From Henricia sp. BOLD:AAB3569 (Eukaryota > Echinodermata > Asteroidea > Spinulosida > Echinasteridae): a stretch of 64,000 nt of DNA. The stretch lies in NCBI GenBank assembly GCA_037783545.1, contig JBBELK010000454.1, positions 1,240,001-1,304,000 on the forward strand. The letters run 5' to 3'. Under the pieces are notes generated by a model. That model saw nothing but the letters and a program-made list of their open reading frames with translations. It was not told the origin of the DNA and ran no database searches. Both the position numbers and the translations under genes were made by a program. Positions 34,398 through 45,992 of this stretch are shown piece after piece. Position 1 is the first letter of the stretch; each line of letters starts with the position of its first letter.

Positions 34398-35395
34398 AGG
34401 CACGGTGGTTTAGTGGATCTTCGGATCTTTGGTTGAGAAGTCCATGGTTCGACGCCTGGTAACAGCAACTGTGTTGTGTCCTTAGACAAGACACACACAC
34501 ACATTGGGTGAGGTCACAATTCTGTGTGTGTTACGTGTTAGTGTTAGTGTTACCGATCTGTTAACAGATCTGTTGACTCGGCATCTTGGGAAATGTCAAG
34601 GCGGTAGGGTTGTACACGACTTTAAACACTAACAGCATTGTGACCTCCGGTCTGTGTTACACGAGCTTAACCACTATATGCACTAAGTGATTGAAATTTG
34701 CATAATCTTCACGGAGCAAAAAAAGTGTCTCAATTGTGGGTAGAATGCAAGACCAAACACATAAGTTGTGCTGAAAACTAAACCTCAATTTATTGAGAAT
34801 TACGAAAGTTCTAAAATAATCAAAATTAACACCACCCACTTCGTTCAGATTCACTTAACAGATATGTTACACTAACACGATCTGTAACAGGAGCTGTTGA
34901 ACTAACATGAGATGCAACCCTAACACGTCCTAAACACCGTGTTAACATCGAGTTAACACGGTGTTTGTTCTGAAGTCACAATTCTGATTAAGTTAACAGA
35001 TCTGTTACACTAACACTGACACGTAACACAGGATTGTGACTTCACCCTGTGTACAGTGTAGAGAATTAACATGGTGTTAACCCCGTGTTAACAGATCTGT
35101 TAACACGGTGTTAACCTGGACTCTCAGTTAGGGGTCCAGATGAACACCATGTTAACAGATCTGTTAAACTAACACTAACACGTACATGTAACACACACAG
35201 AATCGTGACCTCGCCCATTGTCTCTCTCAACCGGGTGCGTAAATGGGTAACAGCAAATAATGTTGGAAAAAAACTAACTGCTGGGGGTTAAACCTGTGAT
35301 GGATTGGCATCCCATTCATGGGGAGTAGCGATGCTCCAAGTCACTCCATGCCATAGAAACTAACGATCTGTTGGGGAAACCCTACTACATGTAAC
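34398..35395 (+). repeat. tRNA-derived SINE split by a younger insertion
   Basis: The first part (34398-34506) has a tRNA-like head (GGCACGGTGGTTTAGTGG and a degenerate TCCATGGTTCGACGCC B box) and the SINE body TGTGTCCTTAGACAAGACAC. The body resumes at 35216 with CATTGTCTCTCTCAACCGGG and runs to about 35395. The 709 bp between are a separate inverted-repeat element. Confidence 0.65.
34507..35215. mobile_element. MITE inserted in a SINE, CATTG duplication, GTTAAC palindromes
   Basis: Terminal repeats of about 70 bases: GG(T/C)GAGGTCAC(A/G)ATTCTG and onward through TTAGTGTTAGT. CATTG is duplicated on both sides (34502-34506 and 35216-35220). Inside, 34974-35046 is a second, smaller copy of the same terminal-repeat pair (GAAGTCACAATTCTG with its complement). 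The interior is full of AACAGATCTGTTAAC and GTTAACACGGTGTTAAC palindromes. Confidence 0.8.
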
Positions 35396-35695
35396 TGCAG
35401 TTAAATGTTTGGGCACACCTTGCATGGGTAAATAAATGGATAAATAAATAATTGAGAAGATTGAACATGCAACCGTAACACCTGAGATCACAGCCACGAC
35501 AGAGCATGGCGATTTCCAATAAAGACCAGTGTGATTACAGTACAGATATGATAGACAATAGGGTTGAGTCAGAATTGGAAAGTAACGGGTCTCGAGGCCT
35601 AGATTATGACAGAAAATACGCATTTCCAATGCAGTCTGACTTATAAGATTCATGGAGTGTGGTTGTTGAGGGCAATTCCATGGCTAGGTTATGTT

Positions 35696-36012
35696 TTATT
35701 TATTTATTTATTTATTCACCACATCCAACAGCGGAAGGACCGCCAATTACAGGAATGGGATCAATTAACATAGATATTCGAATAACTATCAACTTCTAAG
35801 TTTAATTAGAAACAGCCAGAGACACTGGGGGAATCCCCTTGCTCTTCACGAAAGAATGCTCTGGGATCTTTAAAGTGCGTTACCTAACACACTGGACCAA
35901 CGGCTTTACATCCCTTCCGAAGGACGGAACAAGTGTGATTAAGTGCCTTGCTCAAGGGCACAAGTGCCACAACCCGTCACGGCCCAGAATCGAACCCACA
36001 TTCTAGTACTGG
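35696..36012 (-). repeat. tRNA-Leu-type SINE, minus orientation, with TTTA tail
   Basis: On the minus strand it carries the B box GTGGGTTCGATTCTGGGCCG, then CTTGAGCAAGGCACTTAATC, CTTCGGAAGGGATGTAAAGC and GTAACGCACTTTAAAGATCC. It ends in a TAAA simple repeat (35696-35718 on + as TTTA). Same family as 52030 and 42620. The A-box end is cut off near 36012. Confidence 0.75.
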
Positions 36013-36190
36013 CACCCCACATGTTACATGTTTAGCAATAATCTGAACCCGTATGATCTGAATTAGGGTACAGTCAATTTTACAAAACAGTAATATAAAA
36101 AAACAGACCCACTTTGCGCATTGCAATGAAAAGTTTGGTTAGTTAAGCTACGAGACACTGATGTATTATATACTCATCAGGTTTTCTATA

Positions 36191-36392
36191 ACCCAGCACG
36201 ATATGTGGCAAAGGGACTCCCCCTAACCTAACGCCCCTATACCTCAACACACTCTTCCCTTTTGTTAACGCACCCCTCCCCCCTAAAAACTGAAAGGAAT
36301 TCCTTGGAAATTCCTTGGATGTTTGAGACACAATGGGGGAACAATGGTCAATGGTAGTGGGGATACCCTCTGCCACATATCGTGCTGCATAT
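36191..36392. mobile_element. Family H MITE, copy 2
   Basis: The most complete copy: the left end CAGCACGATATGTGGCAAAG pairs with the right end TGCCACATATCGTGCTGCAT. The interior is shared with the copies at 17947, 45070 and 58924. Confidence 0.85.
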
Positions 36393-36639
36393 GAGGTTTT
36401 TGCAAAGAAACAAACTTTTCTCTCGAAGTAGCAAGGATTTGCTGATGAGTCTTAAAGAGTTGAGGCCCATCGAGACTTGCTCTTAAAAACTTACGAGTTG
36501 AACTGAATCTTACAGATTTTTTTCCAACGTCTGTGACATAGTTAATCAAAAACCAGACTTGTTTTAAGTTTACAAGCAAGGGTTGAAAGTGGACATTTCT
36601 CAATCTGCTGTGAGTGACGTGCTAGAGTTGAAAAGTCAC

Positions 36640-36968
36640 AGAGTGCGTGTGGTCTAGTGGGTATGAAGCGGGACTCCCAATCAGAGGTTGGGGGTTCGAG
36701 CCCCACTTCGACCAACGTGTCTGTGTCCCTGGGCAAGGCACTTAATCCCAGTTGCCTCGTCAACCCAAGCGATATATGGGAAGCTGTTAAGGGGAATGCC
36801 ACAATCTAACTGCTGATAGGGTTGAGCGCCTGACCAGTAGCCACCTAGTTGAAGCAAAATGGTTCTGGTGATTCCCTGATGGCAGCGGTAATAATAGTAA
36901 CAGCGCCTTGAGCACCCTGCAGGGTGGATATGTGCGCTATACAAATCTAATCATTATTATTATTATTA
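36640..36968 (+). repeat. Full-length tRNA-derived SINE
   Basis: Head GTGTGGTCTAGTGGGTATGA (A box) and GGGGGTTCGAGCCCCAC (B box). Body TCCCTGGGCAAGGCACTTAA, resembling the conserved central domain of deuterostome SINEs (inference). 3' part TGATGGCAGCGGTAATAATA and GGATATGTGCGCTATACAAA, with an ATT microsatellite tail. It is the parent type of the minisatellite in MSL3 intron 5. Confidence 0.8.
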
Positions 36969-38194
36969 CATGAATTAAGCCTTGACAGAAGAGATGTACA
37001 GTACATGTACAAATTAACATGCAAGTCATCAGCATTTCTATCCAGAGGTTTAATTCAAGTGAGCCTTATATTGATAATTGACATCATCCAGTACACCGCA
37101 CAGCCAGGCACTGCTCCAGTACTAGTCTGGCTTCCTGAATCAGAGTATGCATAACACACAACACTTGACCTTCTGGCCCCCCTAGTATACATTGCATGAT
37201 GTCTCGAGATGGGCAGTTTAGGCACATACAGGACTGAAGACGAAATACCAATCATCACAATTATTGAGTTACATGTACTCCAGTATACACCTCCTCATAA
37301 TCGCACAGAATTTTGATTGCTTAAAGATCATTGCAACAAAATGTTGATCCTTCAAAGTGCATTATGCACCTGAAATGTGTTATGCATGGATTGGTGGCAC
37401 GCACTGATTTGAGATAACCGAAGACAGCAAATCGACGATGGCCGATTAAGCGAACAAAAATACAATACTTTTTGAGGGATGATTGAAAAATCACAATCAT
37501 AAACGTAAACATGCATAACTGGTCTTCTCAATTTAGAGAGGAAAACTATATTTTAGAAATTATTTTATTTAGCTCTTCAAACAATGTCAGTCACAAAATA
37601 TTTTAAAGCACTTTGGGCATGAACATGTTTCCTTTTACACACATTTTTGGAAATAAGCAACATGTGTGTTTTAAGGGGGTTTTATATGCTTTTTTTAAAA
37701 TTCTTTCATGTGTCTTTCAATAAGGTGTAAGGGTGGGCTGGGGAGGAGCATTGACAAAAGGTTCCCAAAATGGGGAAAGACGATATCGTTGCACCATCTT
37801 AAGTCTACAATGCCTTCTTACAAAGTGTCGGAGGAAAAGCACCCTTCAAACGAACAAGTGGATTTAAATTGTGGCAAAGTGGCAAGAACTACTACGTTGC
37901 TGTAGAAATTTTGGCCTTTTTTTGACCGAGTACACCAAGTCAAAATAGCCGAGGGGATATTGACTTGAGAGGCCTGCCAAGTCCTAAAATTAGAGCAATT
38001 ATTCCCAATGATACTTCAGTTTCGAGGCCAAGCCAGAATAGTGCAACCCTCAATTGTGTGACTAAGGCTGCATCCGAATCTACATTTTGAAATCGCACAT
38101 TAGTCAATGGTAGATGCTTATAGGTGGACAGCCTGATCACTTTACATAGACTAGCATGTAATTTATAGACGTAGCCATATACTTGGATACAGTC
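36969..38194. other. Non-coding, no gene seen
   Basis: No recognised exon or repeat. The short frame at 37708-37905 has no homology I recognise. Confidence 0.35.
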
Positions 38195-38197
38195 TAA

Positions 38198-38637
38198 GAC
38201 CCTGTTCTCACTAGAGAAATCACTTAGTTCGACGATGATTCATTGACGATTTGACGAAGAGTTTTCCTGATGTAAACACACGCCTCTTCATTCGACGATG
38301 ATTATAATCGCTTCATTCGACGAAGACATCGCTTTATTCGATGAAGAAATCGTTTCATTCGATGAAGCAAATTTGTAATAAGAACACTCCCTTCGTTCGA
38401 CGAAGCAATTTGGCAGGCCTGGTTGCACAAGCACGTTGTGTGTTAAGCGCCAAGCAAGCGTTGTTTTTGACACGGCACTAGAAAACCACACAGCGCGTCT
38501 AGACACGCGACGCACATGTACGTTCGTTCGATCTTCGTTAAGTGATATGTGAACGCACGCTTCATTAACTAACGATAATTAACTAATCTTTGTCAAACGA
38601 AGCAACTTCTCTAGTGAGAACGGGGTCTAATTTGCAC
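38198..38637. mobile_element. Harbinger-like MITE with TAA target duplication
   Basis: The left end GACCCTGTTCTCACTAGAGA pairs with the right end TCTCTAGTGAGAACGGGGTC. TAA is present at both borders (38195-38197 and 38638-38640). The interior has at least five TTCATTCGACGA(A/T)-type units, mostly between 38225 and 38410. Confidence 0.8.
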
Positions 38638-38786
38638 AATTGAGAGGTAGCGTTGTGAAGTTGGAGTCAGCTTGTCAGAAGTTGGAGTTCCGCTTTCATG
38701 AAAATCGCACCCCCCTTATAAAGCAAAAAAAATTTGGATTAAGCAAATGTTTCTGCTGAACAGCTTTATGAAGTTGGCCCCAGGTC

Positions 38787-39110
38787 ACATTTTTGAGCAC
38801 CCTTTTTCTCATGGGTGTTGAGACTTTGATATCATATCATTTTTCTGATTACCATCCTGAAATTTTGCGCCTTCAATCCGTATTCTTCCAAGGATATCGT
38901 CAAAAGTCCACTGATGTTTCGTAAACTAATTTATCCAGTTACATAAAGCAATGCAGTGATTACACCAACCTTTTTGCTTCCACATCCCAACTGGGGAATG
39001 CAAATTTCCTGTTTTCTTCCAATGGATAGTATTTTGGGGAGGTATCTTATATGATTGTTAGGTTAGAACAAAATATATTTTCTGGAAAAATCTGAACACG
39101 CTCCTTTAAT
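38787..39110 (-). repeat. Dispersed repeat, copy 1 of a pair with 61600-61975
   Basis: It is an inverted, moderately diverged copy of 61600-61975 (shared blocks TTGTTAGGTTAGAACAAAAT, CAGGAAATTTGCA, ATCTGAACACGCTCCT). It ends about 90 bp past the RBM41 stop codon and may contribute 3' untranslated sequence. Confidence 0.75.
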
Positions 39111-39198
39111 ATGTCAAAAAAGAAAAAAATACTAGAAAAGTACGCCTAAATAATGGAGCATACCTTGCCCAATTTTCTTTCCTGTCACTGGCTCCCTG

Positions 39199-42100
39199 TC
39201 ACCTCTGCTTTCCATATTGTATAATAACTGGTTTCCCTCCCAGGGGATACCCATTAACGTGTTCCATAGCGCAAACTGCTGTTTCCACATCTGCGAGAAA
39301 CAAAACAAAACCAGGACCTGAAAGTCCATTACCTCCGAAATTGTAAGAACTGGGCAAATATCGTGATACAACAATGTCAACGTTTCTGACGTTTACAATG
39401 ACTGTGTAAGTATTATACAATAACACCTGGGTTTTCTTTTGGGGAAGAAAAGGGTTAATCTTGTTGGTGATGAGTGCAAATAAGAAGATAAGTAAAGTTT
39501 AAGATGTCAATCCGGTTGTCAGACTTGCTTGAATACATGGAGCACTCTAATTGTAGTGTAGCTAAGCCCTAAGGAAATAAGATCAAGTTTTAACGGGATA
39601 AAATACTAAAAGAGAGTTTTGTTTTGACGTAACTTGTGATGTGATTTGCAATACTACTCGCAATGTGACATGCTATGCCATTTAAGACAAGTGACTTGCA
39701 ACGCAAAAAGAAAAAGACTTCCCTGTTTTTCTCCAAAACTTTTTGACCGATATCTCCCTCAAAGCTATTTTTGGCAAACCAACAGAATTCTCCATGTTCT
39801 ATCAAAGCGTATAATGATTGTATAAAGGTTTGTATAGAATTTATGAAGGGGAAATCATCTGTGAGCACAGCAATGTTGTAACAACTCAGACTTGAGACTC
39901 AGGAATCAAGTTGACTTGGGCTTAATTTTTACTGAAGTCTTCAACTTACTAGCTTGAACTTGTTGTTGTTGTTAATTTATGGCATCTTTGGCAACTAACG
40001 CCCTTTATGCCATCAACTATACGGTTTTAGCTTTAACTATACTTTATTATCAACTTGAGATGACGAAGAAGGAGATGCAGTTTTAGAAGTGGGAAGAAAA
40101 CCCCTACGGAAAACCCCCAGAGAAATCCCCGGGGGAAAACCCACGCGGTGAAGTAGGGACTGCAAACCCAATCCACATACACGCCCTGGATTCGAACACG
40201 GGACGCCAGAGGTGAAAAACGAGGAAATAACCACTACGCCAACCCGACCGCTCCGAGTCTTGGACTTGAATGGTAACTCTCAATATATGCGCAGACAAAA
40301 TATTTACCAGACAACAGAATAGTCATACCTGGAAAAGTCACAAATGCTTGCCCCCTCATCTTTCCCTTAAGAAGCTTGAAAATAATCTTTGGTTTATTGG
40401 CAAGCTGAAAGGCGAGGAAGATTGATGCTAAATCTGCCTCCGTTGTTTTACTCGACAGATTCTTCAGGTAGAGCACCTGAAATATAACAAAATGGAATTT
40501 GGTTTTATTTTGGCGCAAACATAGGCTGTAATTTAAACTGAGTTTTTAATATGAAATAGAGAGAACATTAATTAAAAATTATAGTAATAATATGAGGTCT
40601 ACAAATTCACTGAGGAGTTTTATGGTGCATATGCCCTTGGGCAAGTACTTTGCAATAAATTGGCTTTCTCTCCACTTAGGAGTAAATAGGTATCTGTAAG
40701 GGAAGTGAAGGTATTGAGTTTGATTAGCTCATGATTGCCTAACAAGCAGCCGCGGCTGCGTAATCCCCTGGGAGCTCTGGTTAAATTAAGGAATGCTATT
40801 AAGAGCCCGATGAGTAGGGGTAACAATGCTAAGCACCATGACGTACGTGATATGTGTGCTGTATAAATATCCATATTATTAAACAAGGTGCTTTTGGCTT
40901 CCACATCATGGAGTTAATTAATTTAACTTATGATAATTTTTCTCTGTCAGAAATTTCATTTCAGCAGTTTGTTTTACGTACTTGCGTGCTTTTATTTTAC
41001 CTTGCTAGGTTGACCCGGGGAGTAGTTTTTGAATCTGTCCATCTTACAAATGTCATCAACACTCAGGCGCTGTTTTAACAATTCGCCTCGTGACAAGGGT
41101 TTAACGGAGCTGCTCAATTGTTTAGGCGACTCATTACCCCAAACCATGCCTTCGTTCGTCGATTCTCCGGGGACTTTTACTAAGTCAGGAGATTTCTCTT
41201 TTGTCCCTGACTGCCTCCTGGCGAGATCAGAAATTATTTGTATGACCTTGTGCTTTGGGGACGTTTTCTTGAAAGGGACAGTTGAGGTTTGGGTAGTGTG
41301 TGGGTCTTTTTTGTCCTGATCGCCTGGGGATGTTGAAGTACATCTAGGTTTTAATCCTTCTTCAGAAGCATCTGCGTGGTTTTCATCAGAGAGTCCTGTA
41401 GCAGGATCCAATCTCGCCTCCCTGGTGTAATGAGTCTCCTCATGATAACCTAGACTACTTTCTTTCGTGGGCTTTTCCCCACGCGATGTACCATGTCCTT
41501 TTCGTGAGGCATAATTTTTTGACGGAGTGCTCTTGTTAAACAATCTGCCAGCGATAACATCTAGATGGTTGATTGGGTCGTCTGGATGGACGTACCTCTT
41601 TCCTGGAAGAAAACAAAATCGATAATGGTGTCAATCCATCTGGGAAAATATAATTCTCTAAGTTTCTAAGTTTCTCCCCCTCCCCACCCCTAAGGTGGTG
41701 GTTTGGTCACATTTTTCATACCCCAGGGTGGGAATTTTGACCCATTGAAATAAAAATGTCTGTGCATCTGATATACATAGGTTATGGATTCAAGCCTTGT
41801 GTCCATATGCAAGATACTAGGCAATCGCAATCTCAATCTCAATTGTCTTGTCAACTCGAACGATATTTGGGGAGCTGTTAGGGGGAATGCCGCAATCTAA
41901 CTGCCGAGTGATAGAGTTAGGTGCCTTGGCTAGGCAGCCACCTTGTTGAAGCGAAATGGTTATGGTGATACCCTGATGGCAGCGGTAATAATGGCAAAGG
42001 GCCAGGAGTATCATACACGATAGACTAGTGCCCTATGCAGAATACCTTTAAAATTTTTGTATGATAAGGATTTTTGGAGCAGGAGTCATCATACAAGATC

Positions 42101-45100
42101 TAAAACTCACCATCTGTTGGAGGCCATCTTGAGGATTCCGAATCACCAGCTGGCCATCGGTTGTCATGAGGAGGTGTATCTTCATGTGATGCGTTGCTAA
42201 GCGAGTTGCTAAGCAGTGCTTTCTTTCTTTGAATCTTGTCCTCTATCGTTTCAAGGCGTTGTTGACAAAAAGCAGGATCAGCAACAAAGTGACGTTTGAG
42301 TTGCTGATAAAAAGTAATAATCAGGGAAATGTAAGGCAAGAAAATATCTGCAAGGACCAAAAAACACCTAAATTAATTTGAGAAGCATGTTACAACCTGG
42401 GCCCATTTTCATAAAGCCGCTTGAAAACTGTAGCAGACGAGTTAAGCGTATTTCATGGTTGTGGCATGCTTAAGCATAAGCGCTTGGAAACGGCTATTGT
42501 TGTATCACTAAGTTTGGCTCTGCAGTTAAGGCACGTTTTCAGTTGCTTACCGTTGACGATGTCTATGAAATAGTCTGATGCTCTGTTAACGGAAAATAGG
42601 CTGTTGAGCGGCTCTTTGAAATTGGCCTCTGTACTCTAGTACTCGCCCTGGTTTGGGGTTGCAGGTTCGAACCTCCCCCAGCTGCGATACCTGTGCCCTT
42701 GAGCAAGGCACTCAACCACACTTGCTCCATCCTTCGGAAGGGATGTGAAGCCGTTGGTCCAATGTGTTAGGTAACGGTAACGCACTTTAAAGATCCCAGA
42801 GCATTCTTTCGTTAAGAGCAAGGGGATTTCCCGGATGTCTCTGGCCATTTATAATCTCTAATTCTTCATGGGTTTCCTCACGCTTGCGAGTGACAGTGCA
42901 ATGGGCACTTTAGAGGAATCCTTGGTATGAATACCAGAAAGAAATAATAATAATAATAATAATAATTTAAATAATAAAGCTAAATTTTGTAATAACCCTG
43001 GATGCAGCAATAGGGCGACAATTCGGGAAGCCTTTTCCCGGGGACCACCAAAATTTCGGGAAGAATCACTCAAATTGACACAAAAATTTCTCTACCCAAA
43101 GCTTCCAAAAATGGTTACAGACCTAAGAGAGACGGTTCTAGACCTAATAAAAATGGTTCTCGATTAACAAAAAATGGTTTTTGACCTAAAAAAATGGTTT
43201 TTAATCTCAAAAATATTAGGGCGACACCAAATTGTCACCCTATTAAGCGTGTCGCCCTAATATAGTTTTTTTACACACAAATTGTCGCCCTATCCTAGCG
43301 AACAGAGTTTTTGAAATAAACAAAGGGATACAACCTTTTTAAAATGCATTGGGACTAATTAAATGAATTCAAAGTTCTTAAATAGTGAAAGAATGATGTA
43401 GAACTTAAAGATGGGTAGATGTGTTTACCGACAGTTAATTAACCCTCCAAGCTTTAAAAACAATCAAGGATGCAGATTTGTTTAACTCTTTTACTATGGA
43501 ATTTGTTCTAAGTCTGTGACGCAATTAATTAAAGGCCACCGTTTGTTTATGTGTAAAGGCGAGCCACTGGCAGCAGCTATCCGTCTGGAAGTAGACATTT
43601 CTCGAGCCGCTGTGAGCGACGTGCCGTAGTGAAAGAGTAGTTTCATCAACATTATATTGATTGATGCAAGCATGTCTTAAAGAGATACCTCATTTATAAT
43701 CTTTTGTAAAAATATTAGTATCGATGACTGAAAACTCAAGCATCCCTTGAACAAAAAACAAAAAAACACAAGGAGGAAGTGAGAAACAGGGGTGGATTGC
43801 AATATAACTGTCTTTAGTCTGAGACACATCATATGTCCTAACTGAGTTTATGACATCTTAGCTACGACACATTAAAAAATGTCTTGCAATATCCAAAAGT
43901 TAGTAAGTCTTAGCTAAGACATAGAAGCTTGTATGTCTTTACTGTTGTGAGCGGCGTTTCAATCGCATTCGTGTGTTTGCATACCATCGCGCATGTGCAT
44001 TACATTACTTGCCGGTTGTTGCTGCAGTATACGTACGCGTGACAGTGGCGTGAAAAACATCGTGAAAACTTTCAGAATTAACATAGGCCCAGCTTGAATC
44101 GTAATTTCCTTTCAGTGAAAACTGAGTGTAAGAAAGACAAACTATAAAAAAAAATTACTTTTGATCCTAGTCACAATGCTCCTTTTGTCTGAATTGAGCA
44201 GGAAATTTCAAAATGTTTTTCTAAAGACATAACTTAGGACACATATTAGGTGTCTTAAATTTTATGTGTCCTAGGACACAAGTTAGGACATATAAATGTT
44301 TATTGCAAGGCAAAACAATCTATGATATCTTAGTGATGTCAGAGTTGGGACGTCCTAACTGTCTTTATTGCAATCCACCCCAGAACTGAACAGGAATGGG
44401 AAATTTAAGTTTTGTACTTGTCATAGGACATGCAACTTACAGGTCTTTGTAGGAGGCGACGGGGCAACTCTTTCCCTTCCTGTTCCAATTTCAGGGCTAT
44501 TTCTTCATCGGTCAGTCCTAAGCCTCTGAGCTCCTCCAGGTTCTGATGTTCTTGCTCCAATGCCTGGAATTCAGCCAATGATAACTGACCACTGGCCTGC
44601 TCCACAAAAGGTAGGAAGGTTTGGGATGAGGGGGTGAATGTCCGACCCTTGGCCACTTGCCTAGCGCGGACAGAAATCAAGAGACAAAGGAAAAATGGGC
44701 TAAAATGGGTTAAAAAGGTAAAATAATGCATTAAAAACGAGACTGGAAGTTAACTAAGGTCACTGAGGCCAATGGCCTCATGCCCTGCTCAGATGACCCT
44801 GATGCCCCTTCGAAATATAAACTTTCTGAGGCCAACTTGGCTAGCATGCTCTCTTAACTCTTTCACTACGGATTACAGAAGTTTTGTGATTACAGGTCTG
44901 TGATGGAATTAACAAAAGGCCGGGTTTGTTTATGTGTACAGGCAAGTCGCTGGCAATGGCTGTCCAGCTGGAAGTAGACGTTTTTCGAGCTGCTGCGAGT
45001 GGCGCGCTGTACTTAAAGTTCATAAGACTTGTTCCAGTACACATTTGGAACAAAGTTGGCCATGGTGTTCATATGCAGCACGATATGGGGCCAAGGGTAC

Positions 45101-45514
45101 TTAACCCCATCCCCCTACCATTGTTCCCCTATTGTGTCTCAAACATCAAAGGAATTCCTTTCAGTTTTTAGGGGGGTTGGTACGTTAACAAAAGGGAAGA
45201 GTGTGTTGAGTCGGGGGGGGGGGGGGGGGGGGGGGGGGGGAGTCCTTAGGCCCCATATCGTGCTGGGTATAATGGTGCCCCTCTAGTTGGCCATAGTGCC
45301 CTTCAAATTTCAAACAAGATGACAACCAGAGCAACCTGCCCCCTTATTTTTAAAACGTCAAGGCCTGCATAACTTACTGTTTCAGAGTAACATCAGTGTC
45401 CAGCTGTTGCGTCAGCATTTGTTTCACACACAGCTCAGCTTGGGTGGCAGTCGTAGATTGAAGTGGAGGTTCAATGCAGCCGTAGGTGTCTTCATTGTAT
45501 TCATCCTCCTCCAT
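39199..45514 (-). CDS. RBM41: RNA-binding motif protein 41 (RBM41), six coding exons
   Basis: Coding exons on the minus strand: 45378-45514, 44441-44660, 42111-42303, 41001-41602, 40329-40476, 39199-39290. All introns are GT-AG and the phases join into 463 codons plus stop (human RBM41 is 413 aa). An in-frame TAA nine bases upstream fixes the start. Residues 46-119 contain QLSLAEFQALEQ and LEELRGLGLTDEEI, matching the conserved N-terminal block. Residues 384-463 are a single RRM: RNP2 LYLKNL (386-391), RNP1 KMRGQAFV (423-430), and HVNGYPLGGKPVIIQYGK at the end. DRFKNYSPGQPSK just before it is the family's conserved lead-in. RBM41's RRM resembles the U12 snRNA-binding RRM of RNPC3, and the protein is linked to the minor spliceosome; it acts in the nucleus. 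It lacks the vertebrate C-terminal tail. Exon 4 codes a long Ser/Lys-rich, probably disordered stretch. Confidence 0.93.
40035..40258 (-). repeat. tRNA-derived SINE in RBM41 intron 5
   Basis: Minus-strand head GGTTGGCGTAGTGGTTATTT (A box) and GTGTTCGAATCCAGGG (B box), followed by a CCCCGGGGATTTCTCTGGGG-type body. A different body from the other SINEs here, so a separate family. Confidence 0.65.
40621..40880 (+). repeat. SINE in RBM41 intron 4
   Basis: It contains GCCCTTGGGCAAGTACTTTG, CTCTCTCCACTTAGGAGTAA and a GTGATATGTGTGCTGTATAA end with a short ATT tail. Same family as 56797-57175. The tRNA-like head is missing. Confidence 0.65.
41770..42015 (+). repeat. SINE fragment in RBM41 intron 3
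   Basis: It has TGTCCATATGCAAGATACTA, GGGGGAATGCCGCAATCTAA and CTGATGGCAGCGGTAATAAT, the body and 3' part of the 36640 SINE family. Head and tail are not clear. Confidence 0.65.
42404..42632. mobile_element. Probable degraded MITE in RBM41 intron 2
   Basis: The left GGGCCCATTTTCATAAAGCC pairs imperfectly with the right GGCTCTTTGAAATTGGCCTC, with inner AAGC/GCTTA matches. The ends resemble those of the 27426 element. Confidence 0.45.
42633..42850 (+). repeat. tRNA-type SINE in RBM41 intron 2
   Basis: B box GGTTGCAGGTTCGAACCTCC, then CTTGAGCAAGGCACTCAACC, CTTCGGAAGGGATGTGAAGC and GTAACGCACTTTAAAGATCC. Same family as 35696 (opposite strand) and 52030. Confidence 0.7.
43005..43290. repeat. Repeat block with TAGGGCGACA motifs in both orientations
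   Basis: TAGGGCGACAATT, TTAGGGCGACAC, GTGTCGCCCTAA and AATTGTCGCCCTA occur within 290 bases. 43218-43262 forms a hairpin. Several AAAAATGGTT(T/C)TT(A/G)(A/G) units lie between. Non-coding, in RBM41 intron 2. Confidence 0.55.
43789..44381. mobile_element. MITE, 0.6 kb, in RBM41 intron 2
   Basis: The left end GGGGTGGATTGCAATATAAC has its inverted partner TTATTGCAATCCACCCC at the right edge. Further inward, TGTCCTAACT and TATGTCTTTA motifs repeat in both orientations. No coding capacity. Confidence 0.8.
45070..45270. mobile_element. Family H MITE, copy 3, with a 28-G expansion
   Basis: It starts CATATGCAGCACGATATGGG and ends CCCCATATCGTGCTG, inverted relative to copy 2. In place of the usual C/G-rich spacer it has 28 consecutive G (45213-45240). 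It lies in RBM41 intron 1. Confidence 0.8.
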
Positions 45515-45520
45515 AGTAAT

Positions 45521-45586
45521 TTAAGCTCCTCCCATTAAAGAGGTGTTGTGCTGAAGCTTGAAACTCATCAGAGAGTGCAGCCTCAT
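45521..45586 (-). other. Upstream open reading frame in RBM41 leader, with candidate splice acceptor
   Basis: On the minus strand a TTTATTTTTAG acceptor-like site is followed directly by ATG and a 21-codon frame whose TAA stop lies nine bases before the RBM41 start. This implies a 5' untranslated exon further upstream; a GTGAGT donor at 46297-46302 is one candidate. The frame may reduce translation of RBM41 (inference). Confidence 0.4.
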
Positions 45587-45716
45587 CTAAAAATAAAGTC
45601 ACAAGAAAACTGCAGCTAAACTTTTCAAACTGTTTCAATTCAATTCAATTCACTTTATTTCCACACTCAAAATAAATGACAAAATGGTATTTAATCATCA
45701 AACTACAATTTTTACA

Positions 45717-45880
45717 TTCTGTCGGTCGCACATCCTGGCACCATGACTGGAGTGAAAACAAATTCGTTCATGCTTAGATACGTGTGTTGCGTAGACAACG
45801 GCTTTGTTCCTTCACTTGTCTCAACACACACCATTGGTTTCACTCCAGCCCTACCAGATGTGATGTGGCCGCGACCTACA
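45717..45880. repeat. Dispersed repeat shared in inverted orientation with MSL3 intron 3
   Basis: Blocks CTGTCGGTCGCACATCCTGG, CACCATGACTGGAGTGAAAA and AACAAATTCGTTCATGCTTA match the complement of 51411-51617. It lies just upstream of RBM41 exon 1. Confidence 0.7.
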
Positions 45881-45992
45881 GAATAGTTTATAGGCCTAGG
45901 TCATAACTAAAAGCAAATTAATGCCCAGATCTTCACTATTCACTTAGGCAGTTAGGTCTATGCTAAGTAAAAAGTAGGCAAACACTTAAAGT

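Noticed and set aside
40620-40904. Minus-strand frame in RBM41 intron 4 as an extra exon
   Set aside because: It lies in a SINE fragment and exon 4 joins exon 5 in phase without it.
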